Assembly (NCBI GenBank): GCA_013306675.1
Contig: JABLUY010000038.1
Location: forward strand, 62,001 to 126,000
Direction: 5' to 3'
Length of the DNA stretch: 64,000 nucleotides
Source of the DNA: Thraustochytrium sp. TN22
Lineage: Eukaryota > Sar > Bigyra > Thraustochytrida > Thraustochytriidae
Part shown: positions 8,595 through 17,626 of the stretch, in pieces
How positions within the stretch are numbered: the stretch's first letter is position 1
How the letters are laid out: each line of letters starts with the position of its first letter
The notes under the pieces: model-generated
Told to the model about the DNA's origin: nothing
Seen by the model: only the letters and a program-made list of their open reading frames with translations
The model's database searches: none
Position numbers and translations under genes: made by a program

Positions 8595-8720
8595 GCTCTC
8601 CAGGCTGTAGCTAGCTAGCTAGCTCTGTAGCTCTCTCTACTAGTAGCTAGTAGAGAGAGAGAGCTACAGTAGACTAGCTAGCTAGCTAGCTAGAGCTCTA
8701 GTAGAGAGAGAGAGCCAGGC
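8595..8720. repeat. Large CTAG-rich imperfect palindrome
   Basis: Runs of (CTAG)n and (CT)n/(GA)n are arranged as an inverted repeat. CTGTAGCTCTCTCTACTAG (8625-8643) faces CTAGTAGAGAGAGAGAGCTACAG (8647-8669). The outer arms are (GCTA)n at 8608-8624 and 8673-8692, and CCAGG-type ends lie at 8600 and 8715. It could fold into a long hairpin. Similar CTAG-rich tracts occur at 22213-22242 and 41040-41145. Confidence 0.75.
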
Positions 8721-9807
8721 TAGCGCAAAATCACACAGGCTCTTCCAACTCACGACGCCCTCAGGCGGCCATTCATCCAGCCATGAGCGATCCAGGCTCT
8801 TTGGAAGCTCGACCAACAAGCCCGGCCGTTGGCTGGCGCGCCACCAGCCCGGCAACAAGCTCCCTCGGGCTCGCAAAGAGACTCGCAGCGACAACGCGTT
8901 GCCTCAGAGACTCGCAGCGACAACGCGTTTGATCAACGGCGCAAGTGCAGAGAGCCTGCGCAGTTGTGCACGATGGCACGAGTGCAGTGGGCTACCGAGG
9001 CCGCGGTCACGGTGGCGGTGGCAGCCACGTTGCTTCGAGTGGCATGGCTGGAGCGGATCCGGACGACATGCGCCCGATCATCCGAGTGGAAGTGCGGCAC
9101 TTCCTGAAAGAGCGATCCAAGACGGCCCGGCTGACGACCCGGCTGAGCGAGCCACATCGGCCACACTGCCAGCCACGCGAGCCACCGGTTTCCACGAGCC
9201 AGATGTGAGGCACGGGGGAGAGGAGGACTGACAGTGAATCCAGGCTTTCCCCAGAGCCTAATTGGTACACCTACGAGAGGGAGAAGGCTAAAGCTAACCT
9301 AGGGTTAATTAAAGCTAGCAGCTGCTTGGCGTACCCTACTGGCTTTCGACTCGGAGTGTTTCGCCCACACTCGCTTCGATTTCGGCACGGGCACTGCATT
9401 GGCTGGCACCGCAGCTTCTCACTGGCTAGCACAGGTGTGGAGTTCACAAACAGTAAGGCAACGCAAGTCGTGCCACTGTCGTGGCGGCAAGCCTGTGGGG
9501 GATCGATGGCTGCCGCGCGGGAGGTTGAGCGAAGAGCTTCTTCGTGCGCGCGCAAAGGTTGACCCAGGCTCACGTCGATGGCTGGCCAGCCAGTCATGAT
9601 GGCGAGTCGCTGTCCAAGACAGGCGGCACATGGCCGACGAGGCAAGGTCGACTGAATTCCAGCAGTTGCAGACAAAATCGTCCCACGGGGTTTCTCAAAT
9701 CAGATGTATGCTGGAGTGAGGCAGGCCTGCGATCCAGGCTCGCGACTGCGCCTGCCGAATCTCGGAAGCCCCTAGTACTTGTACCGAAGATAGACCGCTT
9801 GCAATTG
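8721..9807. other. Gene-free stretch
   Basis: No gene is recognised. CTCGCAGCGACAACGCGTT occurs twice in direct orientation (8881 and 8909). A TGACAGTGA motif lies near 9229. Frames such as 8945-9208 (+) are short, overlap others and match nothing known to me. Confidence 0.4.
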
Positions 9808-10350
9808 CTTCTGGCGCAGACGTTGCGGTCAGGCAGCCGACTGATCACACAGACTTGGCGGATGCACAAAGAAGCTGCGCACATCTGCTTCGCGCCGAGC
9901 GCCGAGCGCCAGGAGAGACGCCTGTGCGTGCAGGCCTTCTTGCTTGCTGGAGCAACGACAACCGGCAGCTTACAGTTGTGGAAGAAGAGATAGCTAGGAG
10001 GAAGGTAAGCCGTCGTGGATTCGCCGATTCGATCAACTCGAGTCGGAGATCTCGCGCCAGATGCTTCCGGCGCAGACGTTGCGGTCAGGCAGTCGACTGA
10101 TCACAGAACTGGCGGATACACAAAAGAAGCTGCGCGCATCTGCTTTGCGCCGAGCGCCGAGCGCCGAGCGCCGAGCGCCGAGCACCAGGACCAACCACAG
10201 GTGAGAGATTCTTCAGGCTGTGGGTGCAGGCCCTCTGGGGCGATGCTCTTGCTTGCGGAGCAACGACAGCCGGCAGTTCAAAGCTGCCTCGGAGGAAGGA
10301 AAGCCGTCGTGAGTCCGCCGAGTTGGGCGGAGATCTCGCGCGCGCAGGCT
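9808..10350. repeat. Tandem segmental duplication, two ~255-285-bp copies
   Basis: Copy 1 (about 9808-10060) and copy 2 (about 10064-10350) share long collinear stretches. These include GGCGCAGACGTTGCGGTCAG, the GACTGATCACA block, GCGCCGAGCGCCGAGCGCC, GAGCAACGACA-CCGGCAG, GGAGGAAGG-AAGCCGTCGTG and a shared end at GAGATCTCGCGC. The copies differ by substitutions and small indels, and copy 2 has extra GCCGAGC units at about 10149-10180. No coding function is apparent. Confidence 0.8.
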
Positions 10351-10834
10351 GCGCAGCCTCACGGCGCGCGCCATGGCGCGCTTGTGCACGCACTCGAAAA
10401 AAAAAAAAAGAGCTGGCCACACGTGGCGCGCTGCGGCGTGGCCTGATCTTCCGAATGGATGTGCTGGAATCGGGGCACGCGGCGATCAATGGCGGCCGCT
10501 CACCCGACGGCCGCAACTGCTTCTCTCTGACCGCCCTCTCGACGGCCGCGACTTCTTCTTTCTGCCTGGAATGGGCCTGACGACGGTTGTTACTTTCTCG
10601 GCGCCCGCAGCTCCTCCCAGCATCATCTCTGTCCTCCTCCTCTCCCCACTGTCAATCTTAGCACCATTGCCTCTCCCCTGTCCCTCTTCCTCCTCCCTTT
10701 CTCGCTCCCGGCCTCTCCTCTCCACTGCGCGGCACATCCAAGGCTTGAGCGGCAACCTCGAGACGGCAGCGAGCAAACCTCAAACACCAGCTGGCGTCCA
10801 GAGCCCAAAGAAACCCACTCGAGCCTTGAGCACA
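10351..10834. promoter_or_regulatory. Upstream region of the PAN-domain gene
   Basis: This holds an A13 run (10397-10409) and, closer to the gene, a pyrimidine-rich block (about 10605-10735, rich in CTCCTC and TCTC) that may belong to a promoter or leader. The frame remains open upstream of the chosen ATG but lacks a plausible protein. The promoter role is positional inference. Confidence 0.4.
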
Positions 10835-12817
10835 ATGACCAAGATGAAGTTCATGGTCGGCCTTGCGGCGGCAGCTGTCGCTGTCGCCAATGTTAGGGCC
10901 GACGACGACTGTCTGGAGGAGAACTATCACTACATGGGCTCGATCATCGATTTCGAGAACAGCAAGACTGGCGACGCGACACTCGAGTACTGTCTGGAAA
11001 AGTGCGCCAACACCGAGGGCTGTGCCGCCATCTTCAACTACGCGCCGTATTACTGCACACTCTACGCCAACAACATTTGGGGAAAGACACGCAAGAGCAG
11101 CTCCAGTTACACGATCCGTCCGCTTTCCTGCGACTCGCCCATCACCACTGTCCCTCTTAACGAGTGCCAACAGATCGGCCATCCTAACGCCGGCACGTAC
11201 TACAAGAACTTCCAGGCCGACCTCGCGGTGAATGACCCGTCTGCCTGCCGCTCTCAGTGTCAGGCCGACAGCGTCTGCACGGCCTGGAGGTTCGACTCGC
11301 AGCCGGACAGGAACACGTGTTATCTCATCTCCGGCGAGAACCTCGTCTTGACCAACTCCAAGCCGGACGACGAGTCGTACTGGGTCACTGGTCTCAAGAG
11401 CTGTCTTCTTGAGGGTGAGACGTTCGCCCCCACGAGCGCGGCTCCTACGGAGTCCCCCACGGCGTACCCAACCGACGCGCCCACTCAGCGGCCCACGGAC
11501 GTACCCACCAAGCAACCGACTGAGACTCCCACCGAGTCGCCCACTGCGCTCCCGACTGAGATTCCAACCAAGCAACCCACTGAGACTCCCACCTTCGCCA
11601 CCCCGTTGCCCACCGCGCTCCCGACGGAGGCCCCGACGGACTACCCCACGCGCCTTCCGACTCCCGCGCCCACCAACCCGGACGACAGCTGCTATGAGGA
11701 CGGCGTCCAATTCAGCGGCCTTATCCTGAGCACGTTCTCGCGCAACAGCGATGTCACGGTCGACACGGCGGCCAAGTGCCACCTGCAGTGCATGGATGCC
11801 AAGGACTGCGATCACTGGAGCTTCAAGGCCGGATCCTGGTACACCTGCACGCTCTTTGCGACGGTGTACGACTCTGAGGAGGATGTGGCCAACTACGTCA
11901 GCGGCCGTGTGGACTGCGCGGTGGAAGACGTGGAGGAGGAAGAGCCCATCCCGGAGTGTGCCGTCGAGGGCGCCTACATCGACGTCAGCCCGAGTCACAA
12001 GGCGCACCTGGAGGCCTTTCTGTCCAGCGAGGACATCGCCTCTCCCTTGGCCTGCATGAAAAAGTGCCAGGAAAAGACGAAGTGTGCCTTCTGGGACTTC
12101 GTCGTCAAGCCCTATGCTTCCTCGTGGACCTGCAACCTCTTCAAGAAGTGGATTGAGCCGACGGAGGTAGCCACCTGGGCCGTTCAGTACTACACCATGG
12201 GCCCCAAGTGGTGCACGGCCGCGCCGACCACAGCCGAGCCCACCGTGCAGCCCACCGCATATCCCACTCGCGAGCCGACGCGGGAGCCCACGCTGAGCCC
12301 GACGGAGGCGCCAACCACTGCCGCGCCGACCGCGGACCGTCTCGTGGACGAGGACCTTTGCGCCCAGCAGGACCTGCGCCTGTACGGCAAGACGAAGCTG
12401 GACACCGCCAAGCTCGAGACGCCGCTCGAGTGCGCGAACATGTGTTTCGTGACGGAGGGCTGCGCTGGCTGGTCGCACAAGACCGACCTCCGCAACTCGG
12501 CCAAGAGCTCGTGCTGGATCTTCGCCGAAGGCTACAACTCGGGCTACACGACCGGCAAGAATTTCGTCTACGTCTCCGGTCCGCTTGACTGCGAGGGGAA
12601 CTGCTACACGAGCGCTGCCAAGGCCAAGGGCCAGCGGTCCATCAAGTCGAGTGCCGCCACCAAGGAGGAGTGCGCGGAGGAGTGCGCGGACAACTCCAAG
12701 TGCCAGCTCTGGTACTGGGACGTTGACTCCTGCAAGCTCTACAAGAAGAAGAAGTTCATCAAGGAGGGTGGCGACGCAGCAAGCTACGCCGGCGACTCCG
12801 GCTGCACGTTTGAGTAA
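10835..12817 (+). CDS. Secreted multi-PAN/apple-domain protein with Thr/Pro linkers
   Basis: Secreted or cell-surface protein of 660 residues. A signal peptide (MTKMKFMVGLAAAAVAVANV, cleavage near residue 22) is followed by about five cysteine-rich modules of the PAN/apple type. These show recurring C-x3-C spacing and endings such as CTAWRF and CAGWSH. They are separated by two Thr/Pro-rich linkers (about residues 199-282 and 463-502) built of PTxxPT units, a style common in stramenopile surface proteins. Module order is two PAN units, linker, two PAN units, linker, two smaller units at the C-terminus. PAN domains bind proteins or carbohydrates, so adhesion or wall binding is the likely role; the ligand is unknown. 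No membrane anchor is seen at the C-terminus. The start is the ATG at 10835, the first giving a signal peptide. It converges on the next hexosaminidase gene, 136 bp away. Confidence 0.86.
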   Translation: MTKMKFMVGLAAAAVAVANVRADDDCLEENYHYMGSIIDFENSKTGDATLEYCLEKCANTEGCAAIFNYAPYYCTLYANNIWGKTRKSSSSYTIRPLSCDSPITTVPLNECQQIGHPNAGTYYKNFQADLAVNDPSACRSQCQADSVCTAWRFDSQPDRNTCYLISGENLVLTNSKPDDESYWVTGLKSCLLEGETFAPTSAAPTESPTAYPTDAPTQRPTDVPTKQPTETPTESPTALPTEIPTKQPTETPTFATPLPTALPTEAPTDYPTRLPTPAPTNPDDSCYEDGVQFSGLILSTFSRNSDVTVDTAAKCHLQCMDAKDCDHWSFKAGSWYTCTLFATVYDSEEDVANYVSGRVDCAVEDVEEEEPIPECAVEGAYIDVSPSHKAHLEAFLSSEDIASPLACMKKCQEKTKCAFWDFVVKPYASSWTCNLFKKWIEPTEVATWAVQYYTMGPKWCTAAPTTAEPTVQPTAYPTREPTREPTLSPTEAPTTAAPTADRLVDEDLCAQQDLRLYGKTKLDTAKLETPLECANMCFVTEGCAGWSHKTDLRNSAKSSCWIFAEGYNSGYTTGKNFVYVSGPLDCEGNCYTSAAKAKGQRSIKSSAATKEECAEECADNSKCQLWYWDVDSCKLYKKKKFIKEGGDAASYAGDSGCTFE

Positions 12818-12953
12818 TGGAAGTAATGGCATTTGGCATAGCCTCCTTTTCTTGTACGGTATAAAAATTGGCGTCGCGTCGGCTGCAGTCTGCCGAGCTG
12901 CAGGACAGGCAGGCCCTGGCACACAGAGACCGCGGGCGACCCCTCGAGATGAG

Positions 12954-14639
12954 CTATTGATCGTAGCAGCTTCCAGGGCCTTCCGGATATGGCAGCTTCC
13001 TGGGCTGGCCTTGAATTGACGCGGCAAAGGGGAGCGGCGCCGCAGCGACGTTGCGACGCAGCAGGTGGCAGCGAAAGAGACGGCCGCGAGGTTCAAGCGC
13101 GGCCGTGGCGTTAAAGGGCGACCAGAGGCGCTCCGCAACGGCGGCGGTGCGTGGCCAGATGGTGCTGAGCGCTACAGAACTGTCAACCTTCTCGGCCCAC
13201 ATGGCGCTGCCGCCGCCCAGGACAAACCGGCACTGCTCCGGCGTAAAGTGCGAGCACGGGTCGAAGACGCGCACAACGTTGTAGGAGGTGGCCTGGTCCA
13301 AATACCAGGCGCCAATCTCGGAGCGCAGCATGTTGTAGCCGTTCGCGGCGGCCGAGACAGCCTTCTCCCAGTGCCACCATTCGTGTACGATGGTGTCCTT
13401 GGGCAGTTTTGTCTTGAAGTTGAACCAGACTTCCTCCCAGCCCACGGTGCGCCAGCCCAGCGAGCGTGCCTTGACCTGGCTCTGCGTAATGAAATCAAAG
13501 TACACGTCGCGCGGGGACTTGCGCTGCTCCCGGAGGTACTTTTGAGTGCGCGTGTCCTTGGACCAGGCCTGCGTGGCCACCTCATCGCCGCCCAAGTGCA
13601 CCCAAGGGTCGGGAAAGATGGAATGCAGCTCCTGGAGCAGTTCATCGATGATGACCTGCGCGTGGCCGCCCACGGAGGTCAAGATCTGACCGTTCTCCGT
13701 GCACGCTTGCGGGGCGCCTCGGCACCACGAAGACGAGTGGCCTGGGATGTCCAGCTCGACCATGATGCGCACCCCGCGCTGCCGCGCGTACTCGCGCACG
13801 GCCGCCAGGTCGGCGGACGAGTACCGCTCGTCTGTCGAGTACGCGCCCTTGGTGCACAGCTCCGGGTGCGAGCGGCTGCACCACGGGAAGGACTGCGCGT
13901 CAACCAGGTGCCAGTGCAGGACGTTCATCTTGGCGTACGATAGGCTGTCGATGATCTCACGCAGGAACGGCAAGGGCTGGTAGTGCCGCGAGGTGTCCAC
14001 GAGCAGCTCGCGGTGCGGAAAGGCAGGGGCGTCTCTGATGGCCCAGTCCGCGTGCGCGATCTCGTAACGCATCGTCTCGAAGTTGAAGTGCACGAGTTGG
14101 CTCAGTGTCTCCAGGCCGTGCATCGCGCCAAAAACTGTGGCGGCCGACAGCTCAATGGCGCCCGTCCCTGCGCTCACGCGCAGCACGTACGCCTCGTCCG
14201 TGTGTAGATCGAGTTCCTCGGAATCGCTCGTCACAGTGACGCGCACTGCCGTGGCGCAGGCGGCGCCGTCCGTGCACGGCGCAGTCCGCTTGCGCCCGTG
14301 CGAGAACACGAGCTCCTCATACCGGTCGATGGCGCCTTGAAGCAGGGGGCAGCCCTCCGCGGCGGCCGCCGAGCCTTCGTGCGAGCCGCAGCGCTCCACG
14401 TCCCACGCGAAGGCGGCCGCGTCCAGTTCTAGCGTCGTGTCGCCGTGGCTCACGGACACGGGCAGCGGGAACGGGAGATTGAACGGGATCGTCTCCCAGT
14501 TCACCTTGCTGTCCAGCACGGGCGGTGGCGGCCTTAGCCAGACGCCCTCGGGCGTCTGCGTCAGCTCCGCGACCCCGCTCTGTGCTATCGCGACCACGAG
14601 CACACCTACCGCGCCGAGAACCTCCCGCGCGAGGCCCAT
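12954..14639 (-). CDS. Beta-N-acetylhexosaminidase, GH20 (copy A)
   Basis: Glycoside hydrolase family 20 enzyme removing terminal N-acetylhexosamine, of the lysosomal HexA/HexB type. From the ATG at 14639 it has 561 residues and begins with a hydrophobic signal peptide (MGLAREVLGAVGVLVVAIA). A GH20 N-terminal alpha/beta domain precedes the barrel. Barrel hallmarks are FPHRELLVDTSRHY, NVLHWHLVDAQSFPW, the catalytic pair Asp352-Glu353 in VHLGGDE, GWEEVW and the late VAERLWSP. The frame stays open upstream to another ATG at 14963, which would add 108 low-complexity acidic residues before the hydrophobic segment and make a type II anchor; I prefer the shorter form. It is divergent from a paralogue starting at 15156, so both probably share the intervening promoter. 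Confidence 0.95.
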   Translation of the reverse strand: MGLAREVLGAVGVLVVAIAQSGVAELTQTPEGVWLRPPPPVLDSKVNWETIPFNLPFPLPVSVSHGDTTLELDAAAFAWDVERCGSHEGSAAAAEGCPLLQGAIDRYEELVFSHGRKRTAPCTDGAACATAVRVTVTSDSEELDLHTDEAYVLRVSAGTGAIELSAATVFGAMHGLETLSQLVHFNFETMRYEIAHADWAIRDAPAFPHRELLVDTSRHYQPLPFLREIIDSLSYAKMNVLHWHLVDAQSFPWCSRSHPELCTKGAYSTDERYSSADLAAVREYARQRGVRIMVELDIPGHSSSWCRGAPQACTENGQILTSVGGHAQVIIDELLQELHSIFPDPWVHLGGDEVATQAWSKDTRTQKYLREQRKSPRDVYFDFITQSQVKARSLGWRTVGWEEVWFNFKTKLPKDTIVHEWWHWEKAVSAAANGYNMLRSEIGAWYLDQATSYNVVRVFDPCSHFTPEQCRFVLGGGSAMWAEKVDSSVALSTIWPRTAAVAERLWSPFNATAALEPRGRLFRCHLLRRNVAAAPLPFAASIQGQPRKLPYPEGPGSCYDQ

Positions 14640-15155
14640 CTTGCGCGCTTGCACGCGCCGCGCGACCGCCCCAAGGTCGTCGCTGTCCTTGTCCTTCAGC
14701 GCGACCTCCTCGACCGCGCCGTCCTCGTCCTCGTCCTCGTCCTCGTCGTTTCCCCTTCGGCTCGTCTCGGCGCTGCGCTGCGCTCGCAAGCAGGACGCGC
14801 GCCCAGCGCACGCACGGCCCAGTCCTGAGCGACAGCAGCCGTGCCGTGACCGCGGCGGCGGCGCGACAGAAAGGTCTGCCTGGCTGCTGCTGCTGCCACG
14901 GAGTGCTTGGCAAAACTTGCCAGCTGGAACTGCTCGTACGGACCGTATCATGTGTCGCATCATGTAGGCCTTCTCCACCCAACGTCAAACCCTCGACAAG
15001 GCGCGGCCCCGCGCCGTCTACCCACCTCGCGCGAGAGGGAGCGGCGCGGGCGCCGCGAAGGACCGGTTCTCGCTTCCGCCGCTTCCGCCGGCACGCGGCC
15101 TGGCTGAGAGTGCGCGGCTCGGCGTTGCCAGCCTCAGAGCCGCGAGCGAGCCGCC
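14640..15155. promoter_or_regulatory. Divergent promoter between paired hexosaminidase genes
   Basis: This lies between two oppositely transcribed GH20 paralogues. It includes a CCTCGT/CGTCCT array (about 14722-14750) that would be coding if copy A starts at 14963. No TATA box is obvious. Co-regulation of the pair is inferred from layout only. Confidence 0.45.
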
Positions 15156-17105
15156 ATGAGCGAGACAAGAACGCCGGAGACCTCGGCATCCCGCTCGGCG
15201 GCGGCGCGCTCGGCAGAGGCGGAGAGAGAAGCGCGCGGTAAGCTCATGTTGCTCCTCCGGTTCATCTTGCTTGTCGTCGGGGTCAGCTTTATTGCCTTTG
15301 TTGCCATGACAAAGTCAGGTCTCAACCTGAAAGTCATCGGTTCGGGCGACGATGCGATGAGAGACGCCATTGCAAACATCCCGGGCAGTACGGTCGTCGC
15401 GAGCGACGGCGAGAGCGCGAAGACCTCTCTCCGGACCAGTCTACCTCCTGGCGGCGGGGAAGAGCCGGAGCAGCAGGAGCGCGAGCAAGAGACTGTGGAT
15501 GCAACGTCTGCGGAGAAGCCGCCCACGTCCCCACCCACCGACCCGCCCACGCCACCTCCCACCGACCCGCCCACGCCACCTCCCACCGACCCGCCCAAGC
15601 TGCCGGCGAACACCCCTTTTCCGCTGCCGCGCGAGTTCACGTACGGTAGCGAGACGGTAAACCTGAACCCGGACGACTTCATGTGGGACCTGGCCAAGTG
15701 CGGCAGCTTGAGCGGGACGGAAGCGCTCCAAGGCTGCGACGACCTGCGTGTGGCGCTGGACCGATACAGAGGCATCATCTTTGACCGCGTGCGCGGCGAG
15801 GGCGCTGCGGCTTGCGGCGAGCCGTGTTTGCGGCGTGTGGCCATTACGGTGGAAAGCTCCGAGGCCGCCATGGACGTATCGACAGACGAGAGCTACTCGC
15901 TGAGCGTGATCGGCTCGACAGCGGAGATCAAGGCACAGACCATGTACGGCGCGATGCGGGCGCTGGAGTCGTTGAGCCAGTTGGTGCGATTTGATGCTGT
16001 CGAACAGGCATACTCGATCGCGGCTGCGCCGTGGAAAATCCACGACGCGCCCCGTTTCCCTCACCGTGAGATCTTGATCGATTCGAGCCGGCACTTCCTC
16101 CCGGTGCCGCTCATTCGCAAGATGATTCTGGCGGCCTCCTTTCTCAAACTGAGCGTCATTCACTGGCATCTGGTGGACGACCAGTCCTTCCCGTGGTGCA
16201 GCGAGTCCGTGCCGGAACTCTGCCAAAAGGGCGCGTATTCGCGCGACGAGCGGTACACGCGCGGCGACCTCGAGGATTTGGTGGTTTTCGCACGACAGCA
16301 CGCCGTGCGCATCGTGCCGGAGCTAGACGTGCCGGGCCACACGTCGTCGTGGTGCAAGGGCCGACCGGACATCTGCGTGGCCCAAGGTAACCTTGTGAGC
16401 CCGATGGGCGATCGTGCAAAGGAAGTCATCTCCAAGCTTCTTGAGGAGCTGCACGAGATCTTCCCTGACTCCTTCATGCACCTGGGCGGTGACGAGGTTA
16501 ACGAGAAGACCTGGTCTTCGGACCCCGAAACAGCCACGTACATGCGCGCAAAGCGTTTAACTCCCTCAAAGGTCTACCTAGGCTTTGTGGAGCACGCTGT
16601 CTCCAAAACGCTCGAGCTTGGCCGGACGCCCATCATTTGGGACGATGTGTGGAACCGCTTCAAGAAGGGCACGCCCGAGGGCGCGGTCGTGCATCTCTGG
16701 CTCCGGGACAAGATCCTCAAGGACGCCGTTGCCAGCGGCCGCAACGCGCTCGCCTCCCCGGTGGGCAGATGGTACCTGGACTGGGAGAAGGTGCGCTACG
16801 ACGAGGTCATCCACCGCGATCCGTGTGACAAACTTTCAGACGAAGAGTGCGGTCGCATGCTCGGCGGTGGCGGCGAGATGTGGGGTGAGCGCATCGACGC
16901 CTCCGACTTTTTCAACACGGTCTTTCCGCGGCTCGCCGGCATTGCCGAGCGGCTGTGGTCCCCGCGCAACGCCTTCGACTGGGCTTTGGATCGCGGCCAC
17001 GGCGTGCGTTGCCTGCTGCTGCGCCGAGGCATCGGCGCCACCGCCATGAACAACCCTGAGACGCGTAGTCTGGCGCCCGGTCCTGGCGGCTGTTTCTCCC
17101 AGTAG
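15156..17105 (+). CDS. Beta-N-acetylhexosaminidase, GH20 (copy B), type II membrane form
   Basis: GH20 enzyme of 649 residues, paralogous to the neighbouring copy. A short Ser/Arg/Glu-rich cytoplasmic tail (1-29) precedes one membrane segment (about 30-51), so this copy looks like a type II Golgi or surface protein rather than a soluble one. A linker of repeated TDPPTPPP units (about 127-148) leads into the GH20 N-terminal domain and the barrel. The barrel carries FPHREILIDSSRHF, VIHWHLVDDQSFPW, Asp446-Glu447 in MHLGGDE, IIWDDVWNRF and IAERLWSP. It ends in GGCFSQ, much as copy A ends in GSCYDQ, showing common descent. The start is the ATG at 15156 (GCC-ATG-A). The different N-termini suggest the two copies work in different compartments. 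Confidence 0.95.
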   Translation: MSETRTPETSASRSAAARSAEAEREARGKLMLLLRFILLVVGVSFIAFVAMTKSGLNLKVIGSGDDAMRDAIANIPGSTVVASDGESAKTSLRTSLPPGGGEEPEQQEREQETVDATSAEKPPTSPPTDPPTPPPTDPPTPPPTDPPKLPANTPFPLPREFTYGSETVNLNPDDFMWDLAKCGSLSGTEALQGCDDLRVALDRYRGIIFDRVRGEGAAACGEPCLRRVAITVESSEAAMDVSTDESYSLSVIGSTAEIKAQTMYGAMRALESLSQLVRFDAVEQAYSIAAAPWKIHDAPRFPHREILIDSSRHFLPVPLIRKMILAASFLKLSVIHWHLVDDQSFPWCSESVPELCQKGAYSRDERYTRGDLEDLVVFARQHAVRIVPELDVPGHTSSWCKGRPDICVAQGNLVSPMGDRAKEVISKLLEELHEIFPDSFMHLGGDEVNEKTWSSDPETATYMRAKRLTPSKVYLGFVEHAVSKTLELGRTPIIWDDVWNRFKKGTPEGAVVHLWLRDKILKDAVASGRNALASPVGRWYLDWEKVRYDEVIHRDPCDKLSDEECGRMLGGGGEMWGERIDASDFFNTVFPRLAGIAERLWSPRNAFDWALDRGHGVRCLLLRRGIGATAMNNPETRSLAPGPGGCFSQ

Positions 17106-17626
17106 CACTTGCTTGCAACACAAGAGACCTTTGCGTATGAGGCTGGCTGATGAGATCCAATGAGTGAGACGAGCAAACTTGCAGTCAGCTGACAGTGAGG
17201 TGTGAGCGAGCGCGCTTTTTGTTGACGTGAGAAGGCCCTGGCTCACGTGAACAAACTGAACTGCTGCCGGTGTCTCCGCGAACCTTGCAGCCAGCTTGCG
17301 TCGCAACACGTCGCATCGCGTTCCAAGCTGCACCTGCACCCCACTCCATTCAAGCGTCGCGTTGGCCTCGTCGCAGTCGGGCTTCGAGGCTCGCATGTGC
17401 TCGCATGTACTCGCGTCTCCTTCTGCCTTCAAAGCTGCTGTTGAATTGATTTTGATTGCCAGTCACCATGGTCACCAGTCTGCTCAATGTGCTGCAGCTG
17501 TGCCCTGCCTTCGACTGCTGTAACTATCTTAGGCTAGTCGGGTCGGTGGGCGGCGAGTGGCGGCAGCCTGGTGCGAGTGCTGAGTGCGGCAGAGCGCGAG
17601 CGAAAGGTCGGCGCGCGCGGGGGAGG
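17106..17626. other. Intergenic region
   Basis: This holds the 3' end of hexosaminidase copy B and the promoter of the hydratase gene. A CTGACAGTGAGG motif lies at 17189-17200, and GCTCGCATGT is repeated near 17391-17410. No gene is seen. Confidence 0.45.

Noticed and set aside
8945-9208. Overlapping short frames with a hydrophobic stretch
   Set aside because: Two frames on the plus strand are equally plausible and neither has a family match; could be part of an unspliced gene but unsupported.
10658-13138. 826-codon open frame antisense to the PAN-domain gene
   Set aside because: It mirrors the third-position GC bias of the real gene, is Arg/Leu/Gly-rich without domains, and the sense frame has a signal peptide and ordered Cys modules.
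14640-14963. Upstream extension of hexosaminidase copy A to the ATG at 14963
   Set aside because: The added 108 residues are low complexity and would bury a good signal peptide; kept only as an alternative start.
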